A stretch of DNA of 64,000 nt from contig CAMVBJ010000009.1 in the NCBI GenBank assembly GCA_947165675.1, positions 28,868-92,867 on the forward strand, in the 5' to 3' direction. This stretch comes from an uncultured Prevotellaceae bacterium (lineage in GTDB: Bacteria; Bacteroidota; Bacteroidia; Bacteroidales; Muribaculaceae). Every line of letters begins with the position of its first letter. Position 1 is the stretch's first letter. A program made the position numbers and the translations under genes. Below, piece after piece: positions 1 to 9,599 of this stretch. Under the pieces are notes generated by a model, which worked only from the letters and a program-made list of their open reading frames with translations, did no database searches and was not told the DNA's origin.

Positions 1-8
1 GCCGATGG

Positions 9-3000
9 TTATTCGTTATCATCTTTCTTGCGGTTTACGGTGGGTTTATCAATCGCCTCATCGGTGCTGGCTTGCTTGCCGTCTAACGGCACGATAAACG
101 TGTCATCGCTCTCGATGGCCTCGATGGCTTTTTCCTGGAGCTTGAGCTGAGCCTTGCGGGCTTTCTCCAGGGAATCACGCAGCAAGTATTCCCGCGAGTG
201 CTTAAATGTGAACAAGTTCTTAAGGTTGGTCAACTTGCGCTTGAGCACATAGGCCACACCGGTCTCGGTCACCTGGCCCTCCAGGACGTTTTTATAACTG
301 TTGTGATGGAAGAGCTTCAAGTACCTGTTGCCACTGTCGTTGAGGAAATATTCCAGAGAAATATCGTTCAACAGGTTGTTGGCGATATCCTCCTCGGCCC
401 GTGCATCGGTACTGTACTCTCCGCCCACGACGATCTTGAAGCGGTCGTTGAACAGCGACTTGGCCAGGCGATAGCTGTAGCTGGTCTCGGTGCCGACGCC
501 GTTGGAGCCCATATACTGGTTAATGCCAAAAGAGAGGTCAATGCCCGGGAGCGTCTGGGCAGCCCAGGTGTTGAGTTTGGACTGTAAGAACGAGAACAGA
601 GCCGTGCTGGCAGTCAGATTATTGATATTGCCGGCACTATTGGTACCCGAGTAGGTATTGTAGAGTAGCAGGTTGATGGCCGCCTGGGAGCGCTGGTTAT
701 CGCTCATCGATTGCAACTCGTTCTGGACCGTCATGTCGCTCTCGCACTTGAGGTCAAAGCCGAGGTCAATATTGCTGAGTGTTCCGCCCACGTTGGCATC
801 GATCAAGAATTCCACGGGACGCGTGCCACTCTCCTCGCTGCTCACACTGGTCTTGACTCTCTCGGTACCCTTGAGGTCGAGCTGCGGGTTGAGCATGTCG
901 CCCGTCCATGAAATGCTACTGCCGTTGGTGATATTAAAGTCCTTCTGGGAAATCAACGGCGGCGTGTAACGCAGGTTTCCATCCTTAATGACATAGGATC
1001 CCGTGAGGCTATTGCGGCCTGCAAAGTCAATAGAATACTTGAGACGGCCACTGCCATCGATGGTGGCACGGTTCTGGCCGTCCTCCGACAGGAACACATT
1101 GACCTTGGCACCCTCTTCAACCTGGATATTGGCCAAGATATCAGTGGCGCTGGAACCGCTGGCCGTCACCAGGATGGTCTGGGCTCCCGTCATGTTGTTG
1201 AAGTCGGTAAAGGTCACCATGTCCTCATCTACGGCGGTTGATAGCTGCGAGATATCGTTCTTCATCACATAGGTAATGTTGGAACCGGGTAACAGGGTGG
1301 CGTTTGCCCGCACGCTCATCAATCGGCCGTAGCTCTTGACAGTGGCATCGATGTCGGCCAGTCCCTTGCCGAAGAGCTGGGTATATTCATCCTGCTTGCT
1401 GTCCATGAACTGCACCTCACGGCCCACGGCCCGCAGGTCAATATTCATATTGTTCAAGTCTCGCAGGTCAACCGTGCCGTTGATGGTCACTGGGCTGCGG
1501 TTAGCGCCTGTCAGCCTGTAGTTACTGAACGAAATCACATTATTCTCAACAGGAATGCGGTCGTTGGCAAAACTGAGTGAACTGCCATAACGTGGCAGAT
1601 TGAGTGTTGCTGAGTCAGCAACAAGGTAGCCATTGACCTGAGGAGCATCACTTGACCCGCTGATGGTCATATTTCCCACTGCATATCCATCAAGCCAGAT
1701 GTAATCACCGGGAATAAAGGCATTGGCCCTGGTGAGCGGGAAGCGGTTGAACCGGGCCTCCAGGTTGTACGGAGAGTCAGCATTGCCACCATTGAGTGAG
1801 CCACTCAACACAACCGACTGCTTGCCATCAAGAATCAGATCGGCCGTCAGGTTAGTCGTGGCAGTAACGGGGTCAAGGTCAAAGTCGGCATTCAGTGTCA
1901 CGTCGCCCTCATGTATGCCATTGTAGTAAAAGTCCTTGATGTCGATGACGCCGTCGCCGTCGGCATTGGTGCCATCCCAGTTGACATCGATATTGGCATT
2001 AAGAGTGCCACTGGTACGGTCCAGCATCGGCAGGATACGTGTCCATTCCTCCAGACGCAGGTTGTCGATATCAAGGCGCACATTCTCGGTACTGTCACCC
2101 GGCTGGCGTGTCGTGTAAAGTTCGACACTACTACTGTCGCTCTGCAGCGAGAGGTTGGCATCGAGCATGCGCGTGTGGTAATTCACATTGACATAATTGT
2201 CGTCATTGAAGGTCCAGTGACGGTAGCCGATAACGGGATCTTTGCCAAAGAGGCGCGCCTTCACTTGTTCCTCAGCAAGGTTGGCATTGATGCCCATGCG
2301 GTAACCCGTCTCGCCCTTGATGTTCTGCTGATGAAGCATGAAGTCGATGGCATGACCCTTGATGCCACCATTGGCAGTCACCTGGGCAAACTCGTCCCAC
2401 GTACCCGGGCGATTACCCATGTGGGCCGTGAAGGCAAGATACTTGTTATTGAGCTCATTTACATTGACGGTGATGCTATCGATATTGGTTTCACCGGCAC
2501 TGATGCCAAGGGCTCTACCGTTGAGCACCAGCGTTGTGTCACGGCTCATCTCGCAGCTAATGTGGCGGAAGTCGATTTCCTGCTGCTGCAAGTAGCGCTG
2601 AATGACACCGTCAGCCCCCATGTGCATGTCAAAGTCGAAGCGGGGCATGGGATTCTTGAGACGTTCCACGTCGATCCAGCGCTCCTTGTACTGGCGCTGT
2701 ATCTCGGCAAGTGTATTCTGGAAGTCTTCGATCAAAGTCATCACGGGGCTGGGCGAATTCAAGTGGGCGTAATTGTCCTCATTCTCGACCGTTACACAGG
2801 TGTACCACGGGGTGCTGTGCAACGAGGCAAGGGCGTCATCAGCCACAATCAGGCTACTATCAAGACGCCAATCAATGTCCGTCAAGCTCAGGTCGGCATC
2901 CCACTCTTGGGTTCGCAGGTTGATATCACCCTCGGCATGAAGGCGCGTAGAGCCATTACACTGGCCGTCATACAGCCCCAAGCGTTTCAGGTCCAGGTCA

Positions 3001-4937
3001 CGCACGTTGCCGTCGGCAGTGAACACGTAGTGATCGTTACAGATGGTGCCATGAGCATTGGCGTCAAAATCGCATCCTCGATTGTTGCTCTGGGCATACA
3101 CGTCGGCATAGCCCCCGCGCAACTTGCCACGGGCCTTGACGTTGCCATATTGCATGCCGTTGTAACGCACGTGGGCCAGGTTGACGGTAGCATCGGTCCA
3201 GGTGCTGCCACAGTCCGTGAAGTCAAAGCCGTGACCACGGGCATTGACACTGGCCGTGAGGTTCCTGACATCATAGTCAGGCAAGAATGACTTGACAGGG
3301 AAGTTGCTGAAATGGGCATCCACGTCATAATTCTCGTTGCAGACGTCATAGTAGCCATCGCCACGCAGGGTGCCGCCACCAGTCGAGACACGCAGGTTGC
3401 GGGCCACCCATTTACATCCCTCTTTATTGATTTTTCCACTCAACTTCATGGGGGGCAGTTTCACGTCATCGAGTCCCAGCATCTTGTTGAGCACACTCGG
3501 GTCACGCAGGTCCACCTCGGTATCGAGGTTGGCCTTCATGCGGTCCATGTCGGTGGGATTATAGATAGTGCCTTTGCCCTTGATGCGGCCGATGCCGGGA
3601 ACGTCGGCATCGAGCGACTGCACGTCCAGACGCTTCTGGTTGCCACGGGCCTTGGCCTTAATCTTCACAGGCTTGTTGTGGGGAATGTCCTTGAGGGCTT
3701 TACGGGCCTCGGGGACCAGTTTCTCCACCTCATTAAGGTCGATCTTGCTATCGGTGTCGATGGTGGCTTTGCCGTTGGGCTTGCCGTCAAGCATGTCTTG
3801 ATCCACATGGGCGTCGAGCTTGATGTCGCTGCCCCGGGTCTTGAGTTTCATGTCGTTGAGGTCCAGGCCGTTCTTGTCCTTGTTGACAGTGCCGCTGGCG
3901 TCCTTGACCTGCAAGCCGCTGCGCTCCTTGCCGCTGAGGTGCTTGACGGGAACCTTCAGCTTGTCACCGTCCATCTCAAAGTTGTCGACGGCGGCATTCA
4001 CATCATTGACCTCGATGTTATCGGGGTCGAGCGTAGTACCTGGCTTGTTGGGCTTTTTGCCTGTTTGGGAATACTTGCCCTTGCTGTTGCTCAGGCGCAC
4101 TTTATCGGCCTTGACCTTCCAGGGCTTGTCATCACCACCGTCGGGTTTTGCGGTTTCCTCGGGCATGGGATGGTCCTTGCGGTATTGCTTGGCGTCTTTC
4201 TTGCTGGGATACTGATAGTTCACGTCGGCCTTATCAACGTTGAGTTCGCCCACATCGACAGTCTTCTCGCCAGTATCGACCTTGACATCCCGGGCCTCGG
4301 CATGGCCCACCTTGGCATCAAGTTGATCGACGGTGGGTTTCATGTCCATCTTGAAGTCCACATCATCGGCAGTGACTTTGCCTGCATTGACCTTCCAGGG
4401 TTTGCTGGGTTCCTTCTTGGGGTCGGGTTTCTTCTTCTCGGGCTTGTAGCTCATTTTGGCCTTGCCACCCTTGAGCGACGCGTTGTTCACATCGACCTTG
4501 TTGCCAGTCAAGTCAACACTGGCCGCATCCACCTTGGCCTCGTCAACATCCACATCGAGGTCCATTGAACCGTCCTCGGTCTTGACCTGGCTCTTGGCCC
4601 CCTTGAGCGACACGTTGTCAACCTCCACTTTCTTGTCCAGCAGTGGTTTGGGCTTGACATTAGCCTTAACGTCATCGGCCTTGAAGAGAGTGTCACCGTT
4701 CTGGTCAATGACCTGCACGTCGGTTGCGCTCACGTCAAGCGGAAACTTCACCCTCACATCACCCACGCTGATGTCCATGCCGGTCTTCTTGCTGGCATAC
4801 TCGGCAGCCATGTCGGCGGCTTTGTTCTGCACCCACGGGATATAGGCGGCAAACGGCAGTGCCGCTACCATACCCAGTAGTCCGCCGCCAATCCAGGCAG
4901 CGAGTTTGCCGAACATATTTCCCTTTTTGCCAAACAT
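9..4937 (-). CDS. tamB: TamB/AsmA-like envelope biogenesis protein (DUF490)
   Basis: Members of this family are anchored in the inner membrane, span the periplasm and support outer-membrane protein assembly or lipid transport. The sequence shows an N-terminal hydrophobic anchor (about residues 8-35), a long beta-rich AsmA-like region with recurring Asp/Val/Lys strands, and a C-terminal TamB domain (about 1200-1600). Two Lys/Pro-rich spacers near residues 164 and 260 are each followed by KPWKV, which suggests an internal duplication. At 1642 residues it is long but acceptable for Bacteroidetes TamB. The ATG at 4937 follows a TAACTTTG promoter element; a second ATG lies seven codons in. No TamA/BamA-type barrel gene is adjacent. 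The symbol is by family only. Confidence 0.85.
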   Translation of the reverse strand: MFGKKGNMFGKLAAWIGGGLLGMVAALPFAAYIPWVQNKAADMAAEYASKKTGMDISVGDVRVKFPLDVSATDVQVIDQNGDTLFKADDVKANVKPKPLLDKKVEVDNVSLKGAKSQVKTEDGSMDLDVDVDEAKVDAASVDLTGNKVDVNNASLKGGKAKMSYKPEKKKPDPKKEPSKPWKVNAGKVTADDVDFKMDMKPTVDQLDAKVGHAEARDVKVDTGEKTVDVGELNVDKADVNYQYPSKKDAKQYRKDHPMPEETAKPDGGDDKPWKVKADKVRLSNSKGKYSQTGKKPNKPGTTLDPDNIEVNDVNAAVDNFEMDGDKLKVPVKHLSGKERSGLQVKDASGTVNKDKNGLDLNDMKLKTRGSDIKLDAHVDQDMLDGKPNGKATIDTDSKIDLNEVEKLVPEARKALKDIPHNKPVKIKAKARGNQKRLDVQSLDADVPGIGRIKGKGTIYNPTDMDRMKANLDTEVDLRDPSVLNKMLGLDDVKLPPMKLSGKINKEGCKWVARNLRVSTGGGTLRGDGYYDVCNENYDVDAHFSNFPVKSFLPDYDVRNLTASVNARGHGFDFTDCGSTWTDATVNLAHVRYNGMQYGNVKARGKLRGGYADVYAQSNNRGCDFDANAHGTICNDHYVFTADGNVRDLDLKRLGLYDGQCNGSTRLHAEGDINLRTQEWDADLSLTDIDWRLDSSLIVADDALASLHSTPWYTCVTVENEDNYAHLNSPSPVMTLIEDFQNTLAEIQRQYKERWIDVERLKNPMPRFDFDMHMGADGVIQRYLQQQEIDFRHISCEMSRDTTLVLNGRALGISAGETNIDSITVNVNELNNKYLAFTAHMGNRPGTWDEFAQVTANGGIKGHAIDFMLHQQNIKGETGYRMGINANLAEEQVKARLFGKDPVIGYRHWTFNDDNYVNVNYHTRMLDANLSLQSDSSSVELYTTRQPGDSTENVRLDIDNLRLEEWTRILPMLDRTSGTLNANIDVNWDGTNADGDGVIDIKDFYYNGIHEGDVTLNADFDLDPVTATTNLTADLILDGKQSVVLSGSLNGGNADSPYNLEARFNRFPLTRANAFIPGDYIWLDGYAVGNMTISGSSDAPQVNGYLVADSATLNLPRYGSSLSFANDRIPVENNVISFSNYRLTGANRSPVTINGTVDLRDLNNMNIDLRAVGREVQFMDSKQDEYTQLFGKGLADIDATVKSYGRLMSVRANATLLPGSNITYVMKNDISQLSTAVDEDMVTFTDFNNMTGAQTILVTASGSSATDILANIQVEEGAKVNVFLSEDGQNRATIDGSGRLKYSIDFAGRNSLTGSYVIKDGNLRYTPPLISQKDFNITNGSSISWTGDMLNPQLDLKGTERVKTSVSSEESGTRPVEFLIDANVGGTLSNIDLGFDLKCESDMTVQNELQSMSDNQRSQAAINLLLYNTYSGTNSAGNINNLTASTALFSFLQSKLNTWAAQTLPGIDLSFGINQYMGSNGVGTETSYSYRLAKSLFNDRFKIVVGGEYSTDARAEEDIANNLLNDISLEYFLNDSGNRYLKLFHHNSYKNVLEGQVTETGVAYVLKRKLTNLKNLFTFKHSREYLLRDSLEKARKAQLKLQEKAIEAIESDDTFIVPLDGKQASTDEAIDKPTVNRKKDDNE

Positions 4938-4976
4938 TTATCGACGCGACGAGGCGCAATTTGTCATTTTAACTTA

Positions 4977-4984
4977 CAAAGTTA
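4977..4984 (-). promoter_or_regulatory. Bacteroidetes -7 element for the tamB-like gene
   Basis: Read on the minus strand the sequence is TAACTTTG, matching TAnnTTTG, 39 bases before the ATG. A TTG lies about 18 bases further upstream (5003-5005), slightly closer than the usual 19-20. Confidence 0.6.
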
Positions 4985-5063
4985 CAAAAGAATTGGAAAC
5001 GACAAGCAAATTCTTCGGTTTTTTGCAATTCCCCCACATTTTTACCAGCAATTTCAATTAAGA

Positions 5064-5098
5064 CCGCCAGATCGCTATTCATCACAGCGACCTGGCGG
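5064..5098 (-). terminator. Hairpin downstream of glgP
   Basis: CCGCCAG-ATCGCT pairs with AGCGA-CCTGGCGG around a 9-base loop. The single mismatch becomes a G-U pair in minus-strand RNA, so the stem is better in the glgP direction. The following U tract is weak. Confidence 0.5.
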
Positions 5099-5130
5099 CC
5101 TTGATTGATACATTTACTATCGGTAGCGGT

Positions 5131-7683
5131 TTAGAACCACTTGAGGTAGGCGAAGTCCTGGCGGTGGGGCAGCAAGTCGCACCAGGGGTAGGCGCGATAG
5201 GCGTAACGGAACATGCCGTTCTCGCGGAAGGGCACCTTGCAGTTGTAGGTCAGGATATTACCGTCCTCGGCAACCACATCGAGATGCTCGGCACGATAGA
5301 ACTTGACCTGACCGTCCTCCTCCTTATAGACCACGAGTTCGAGCTTGACATCACGGCCCAGACCAGCGGTGTCGAGACGCATCGTGACCTCGATATCGGC
5401 CTTGCCACTGGCGATGGCCTCGCGGTTACCCATGATATCTCCCACGAGGTGCACGTCATCCCAATGAGCGGCAACATTCTCCTTCCAGGCGACAATCTTC
5501 TTGGCGACGGCATAGTCGTCGGCCATCAATTGACGAGCGCGGGCAGCCTGCGGGCGATAGAACTTGTTGAAGTAGTCACGCATCATGCGAGACATGGTGT
5601 AGTGAGGAGCGATGTGGCAGATCGAATTCTTGATGTACTGCACCCACTCGGGAGAATAGCCCTTGCTGTTCTTGGCGAAGTACAGGGGGATGATCTCGTT
5701 CTCGAGCATGGAGTAGATAGTAGCCGAGTCGAGACGATCCTGCTGAGCCTGATCGGTATAAGTGCGCTTGCTGGTCAACGCCCAGCCAGCACCCTCGCGG
5801 TAGCCCTCATACCACCAACCATCGAGCACCGAGAAGTTGAGCAATCCGTTCATCTCGGCCTTCTCGCCCGACGTGCCCGAGGCCTCCAGCGGGCGCGTGG
5901 GCGTGTTGAGCCACACATCAACACCAGTGATGAGGCGCTTGGAGAGCGTCATGTCGTAGTTCTCGAGGAAGATGATCTTGCCCAGGAACTCGGGCATCTT
6001 GCTAATCTCGATGATGCGCTTGATCAAGCCCTGGCCAGCACCGTCGGCAGGATGGGCCTTACCGGCAAAGATGAACTGGACGGGATAGCGCTCATCGTTA
6101 ACAATCTTTTTCAGGCGCTCCAGATCATTGAAGATGAGGTGGGCACGCTTGTAAGTAGCAAAGCGGCGGGCGAAACCGATGAGCAACGCATCGGGGTTGA
6201 TCTTGTCCACGATGTTGGCAATGCGGGTGGGATCACCCTGGTTCTTGAGCCAGTTCTCCTTGAAGTCACGCTTGACAAAACGGATGAACTTCTGCTTCAA
6301 CGTCATGCGCATTTCCCAGATTTTCTCATCGGGAACAGACATCAAGGGAGCCCATGAGGACTCAAGTTCCTGGTGCTCCAGGAAGTCATCGCCGAGCACC
6401 TGGTGATAGAACACCTTCCACTCGCTGGCGGCCCATGTGGGCATGTGGACACCATTGGTGACATAACCCACGTGGGATTCCTCGGGGGCGTAGCCCTTCC
6501 ACAGCCCCGAGAACATCTTCTTGGACACCTCGCCATGCAGCCAGCTCACGCCATTGCTCTCCTGAGTGGTGTTGAGGGCGAAGGTGCTCATGCAGAAGCG
6601 CTCATCGCTGCCAGGGTTCTCGCGACCCATGTCCATGAGTTCCTGCCAAGAGATACCCAGTCGCTCGGGGTAGCCGCCCATGTACTTGCCGAAGAGCTCC
6701 TCGTCGAAGTAGTCGTGGCCAGCAGGCACGGGAGTGTGAACGGTATAGAGCGAAGTGGCCCGAACGATCTCAAGGGCCTCGTTGTAGGTCAGGCCGTCTT
6801 CCTGCACATAGTCCACCAGGCGTTGCAGGTTGAGCAGTGCAGCATGACCCTCATTGCAGTGATAGATGTCGGCCTTGATGCCCAAGCGCTTGAGCAGCAG
6901 CACGCCACCGATGCCCAGCAGGTACTCTTGCTTGATGCGGTTCTCCCAGTCTCCACCGTAGAGCTTGTGGGTAATCTCGCGGTCATACTCACTATTGCGA
7001 TCCATGTCGGTGTCGAGCAGGTAGAGCTTCACGCGGCCTACGTTGGCTTGCCACACGTTGGCATAAATTGTGCGACCGGGGTAAGGCACCTCGTGCACAA
7101 GCTGCTGGCCATTCTCGTCAAGGACAGGCTCAATGGGTAACTGGTTGAAGTTCTGTGCCTGGTAGTTGGCGATCTGCTGGCCATCCATCGACAGAGTCTG
7201 GGTGAAGTAGCCATAGCGGTACAGGAAACCCACTGCAGTCATGTTCACGCAGCGGTCGCTGGCCTCCTTGACATAGTCACCAGCGAGGATACCCAGACCA
7301 CCCGAATAAATCTTGAGGGCATTGCACAGGCCGTATTCCATACAGAAGTAAGCTACGGACGGGATATCGCTGCGAAGGGGCTTCTTCATGTACTCCTTGT
7401 AGAGCTCATAGGTGCTGTCGATGCGAGCCATCATGGCAGCATCGGCCTGGATGGCATCAATCTTCTCGTTGGAGAGACGCTGCAACATCTTCACGGGGTT
7501 CTCACTGGTGGCACGCCACGTGTCACGATCCAAGTCATGGAAAAGGGTCTTACCCTCGGTGTTCCATGCCCACCACAGGTTGCGGGAGAGTTCATTGAGT
7601 TTGTTGAGCTTGCCCGGCAACTCGGACTTCACAGTGATGTTCCTCCACTGAGGCTCGTTACAGTTACTGACTTGAATTTTCAT
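5131..7683 (-). CDS. glgP: Glycogen/alpha-glucan phosphorylase (GT35)
   Basis: This PLP enzyme releases glucose-1-phosphate from the non-reducing ends of glycogen in the cytosol. The 850-residue protein has the layout of the short alpha-glucan phosphorylase type: an N-terminal region with [10 protein letters not shown], then AYFCMEYGL near residue 120, and the PLP-site stretch [12 protein letters not shown] with the Schiff-base lysine at about residue 608, followed by [13 protein letters not shown]. The start lies only 21 bases after the stop of the glycogen synthase, so the two are almost certainly one transcript. This gives a compact synthesis/breakdown module under one promoter. Confidence 0.95.
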   Translation of the reverse strand: MKIQVSNCNEPQWRNITVKSELPGKLNKLNELSRNLWWAWNTEGKTLFHDLDRDTWRATSENPVKMLQRLSNEKIDAIQADAAMMARIDSTYELYKEYMKKPLRSDIPSVAYFCMEYGLCNALKIYSGGLGILAGDYVKEASDRCVNMTAVGFLYRYGYFTQTLSMDGQQIANYQAQNFNQLPIEPVLDENGQQLVHEVPYPGRTIYANVWQANVGRVKLYLLDTDMDRNSEYDREITHKLYGGDWENRIKQEYLLGIGGVLLLKRLGIKADIYHCNEGHAALLNLQRLVDYVQEDGLTYNEALEIVRATSLYTVHTPVPAGHDYFDEELFGKYMGGYPERLGISWQELMDMGRENPGSDERFCMSTFALNTTQESNGVSWLHGEVSKKMFSGLWKGYAPEESHVGYVTNGVHMPTWAASEWKVFYHQVLGDDFLEHQELESSWAPLMSVPDEKIWEMRMTLKQKFIRFVKRDFKENWLKNQGDPTRIANIVDKINPDALLIGFARRFATYKRAHLIFNDLERLKKIVNDERYPVQFIFAGKAHPADGAGQGLIKRIIEISKMPEFLGKIIFLENYDMTLSKRLITGVDVWLNTPTRPLEASGTSGEKAEMNGLLNFSVLDGWWYEGYREGAGWALTSKRTYTDQAQQDRLDSATIYSMLENEIIPLYFAKNSKGYSPEWVQYIKNSICHIAPHYTMSRMMRDYFNKFYRPQAARARQLMADDYAVAKKIVAWKENVAAHWDDVHLVGDIMGNREAIASGKADIEVTMRLDTAGLGRDVKLELVVYKEEDGQVKFYRAEHLDVVAEDGNILTYNCKVPFRENGMFRYAYRAYPWCDLLPHRQDFAYLKWF

Positions 7684-7704
7684 AAAAAATATGGTTGTTA
7701 GTTG

Positions 7705-9357
7705 TTAGATGTTATTCTTTTTATTGATTCGTTTTGCTATGGCGTGCTGATAAGCTTCGTCATAGTACTTGATGAAATTTTCCCACGATGCGACCTTGCT
7801 GGTCGATCGAGCTCCTCTTCTCACGGTCAGGACCTGCTTGGCGTCCATCACGTAGAGGTTAATCAGGCTGGATGCGATGGCCTGCACGATGTCGCTATAA
7901 TTACTATCGGTGCGATGCAGTACCTTGATTCCAGTCTTGTCACTGTCATCACCGAACGAGTCCAGCACCCACTGGCCGAAGCCAGCCAAGTCGGTCGTGA
8001 TCGTCGGCACACCGAAGGCCGCACTCTCTAGCGGGGTGTAGCCCCACGGCTCATAATAGGACGGGAACACGGCTACATCAAGGCCAGGCAACAGGTCATA
8101 GTATGCCATATTGAAGATGCCATCATTGCCATTCAGGTAGCAAGGCACGTCGATGACTGTCACCTTATCACCCGCCTCGTTATGGAAGCCGAGGGCATTG
8201 ATGCGGTTATAGACGGGGTCGCTATCGACGTTATACAGGTTGTGGGTGATGATAGGGTCAAACAGGCGATGTGGCTCATCCACCATCATATTATCGACGA
8301 GGTCGGCACGTGCCGACTTCACCCAAGCGGGAACCAGGACAAAAGCCACCACCCTGCGTTGCTGGCTGGTGACACACTCGAGCGAACTGCGCAATGAGGA
8401 AAGGGCGTCAAGATAGACGTCAATGCCCTTGTTGCGCATTTCCAATCGTCCCGAGGTGGCGACCAACATCGTGTCATCACCGAATTGCTGTCCCGTGAGC
8501 GCACTGGCCACGTCGAGCATTCGCTGACGAGCGGCATTGCGTTGGGCCACCAATTTGGCTCCCTTGGGAACATAGTGTTGCTCAAAGGCGTTAGGTGTCA
8601 CCATGGGGTAACGTTCCAGCAGTTGCCGACACTCGCGGGCAGTGACGTCGCTGACAGTGGTAAACGCGTCGGCAGCATGGGCTGCGGCCTTCTCAAGCGA
8701 ATGCTTGGACTGCATGTTGAGTTCGCCTGCCATTTGGTCGCCAAAGTAGCCCGGCATGTAGTCATACAGAGGCTTACCGTTGCCACAGATGCTGCGCCCG
8801 ATGCTCGTGGCATGAGTCGTGAATACCGTTGCCACTTGAGGCAGATGGGACTTGATGTAGAGTAGCCCCATACCTGTAGTCCATTCATCAAAATGGGCCA
8901 CGACCTTGATGTTGGGGTCATTCTTCCACTTGACGATGCTCTCGATGACAAGTGCCGCGGCATAGGCAAACATGCAGGACTCGTCGTAGTCGCCATAGGC
9001 ATGTAGAGAATCGACACGGTAGCGTTGCCACATGTCGGAGTAAAGCGCATTCTTAAAAGGATACAAGGCTTCATAGGTAACCAGCAGAGCAATAGGCTTT
9101 CCAGGGACATCCCAACGCCCTACCCTCACGCGCATCCCCTCGGGCAGCTTAGCCTGACGTAGCCACGGAGCAAGCGGAGTCCTGCACTCGATGAAAGATG
9201 GCGAAGGATTCGCGTCACTCCACAGGTCTGGACCGATGAAGATGAGGTTATCTCTATATTGTTGATGGAGGGTCTTGGCCTTGGTCGAGAGAACGGCATA
9301 AATACCACCGACCTTATTGCACACTTCCCAACTGGTTTCAAACAGTAAGTCTAACAT
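7705..9357 (-). CDS. Eukaryote-type glycogen synthase (GT3-like)
   Basis: Adds glucose from a nucleotide sugar (UDP-glucose in the characterised GT3 family) to glycogen. The N-terminus ETSWEVCNKVGGIYAVLSTKA is the hallmark of the animal/fungal Gys family found in Bacteroidetes, unlike bacterial GlgA. The C-terminal half has the SYYEPWGYTPLESAAFG motif typical of GT-B active sites. The protein is 550 residues from the ATG at 9357. A longer reading from a GTG at 9390 is rejected because that codon lies inside the TACCTTTG promoter element. It is first in an operon with glgP. Confidence 0.9.
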   Translation of the reverse strand: MLDLLFETSWEVCNKVGGIYAVLSTKAKTLHQQYRDNLIFIGPDLWSDANPSPSFIECRTPLAPWLRQAKLPEGMRVRVGRWDVPGKPIALLVTYEALYPFKNALYSDMWQRYRVDSLHAYGDYDESCMFAYAAALVIESIVKWKNDPNIKVVAHFDEWTTGMGLLYIKSHLPQVATVFTTHATSIGRSICGNGKPLYDYMPGYFGDQMAGELNMQSKHSLEKAAAHAADAFTTVSDVTARECRQLLERYPMVTPNAFEQHYVPKGAKLVAQRNAARQRMLDVASALTGQQFGDDTMLVATSGRLEMRNKGIDVYLDALSSLRSSLECVTSQQRRVVAFVLVPAWVKSARADLVDNMMVDEPHRLFDPIITHNLYNVDSDPVYNRINALGFHNEAGDKVTVIDVPCYLNGNDGIFNMAYYDLLPGLDVAVFPSYYEPWGYTPLESAAFGVPTITTDLAGFGQWVLDSFGDDSDKTGIKVLHRTDSNYSDIVQAIASSLINLYVMDAKQVLTVRRGARSTSKVASWENFIKYYDEAYQHAIAKRINKKNNI

Positions 9358-9389
9358 GAGTTTTACTTTAAGACTTGAAAATTTGGGCA

Positions 9390-9397
9390 CAAAGGTA
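9390..9397 (-). promoter_or_regulatory. -7 element of the glycogen operon
   Basis: TACCTTTG on the minus strand, 32 bases before the chosen ATG at 9357. It fixes the start of the synthase, since the upstream GTG overlaps it. No clear -33 TTG at the usual distance. Confidence 0.65.
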
Positions 9398-9531
9398 CAA
9401 AAAAATCCTCAAATTTTCACCTTTTTCCGCTAATTATCTGACCCATCTGGTGCAATCGATTGCTTTTGATGTGATTACCGCTTGATTAACGCCGTAATCA
9501 CATTACCAATATAGGCGGAGACAAAAAAGTT

Positions 9532-9562
9532 GTGGCGCGGGACAATCACTGCCACGCGCCAC
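9532..9562 (-). terminator. Intrinsic terminator of dnaK
   Basis: GTGGCGCG pairs perfectly with CGCGCCAC. In the minus direction the hairpin is followed by AACTTTTTTG, giving a U tract in the dnaK transcript. Confidence 0.75.
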
Positions 9563-9599
9563 GTCAATTATTAACCCTCAAATATCACTTCATCTTTTT

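Noticed and set aside
1911..4568. Long open frames on the plus strand opposite the TamB-like gene (459 and 418 codons)
   Set aside because: They mirror the minus-strand gene, have a Val/His/Ile-rich composition unlike real proteins, and show no motif, promoter or signal sequence.
5101..6357. 418-codon plus-strand frame opposite glgP
   Set aside because: Antisense to a clear phosphorylase, with biased composition typical of a reverse-frame shadow.
9357..9390. Upstream GTG start for the glycogen synthase
   Set aside because: The codon overlaps the TACCTTTG promoter element, so it cannot be in the mRNA.
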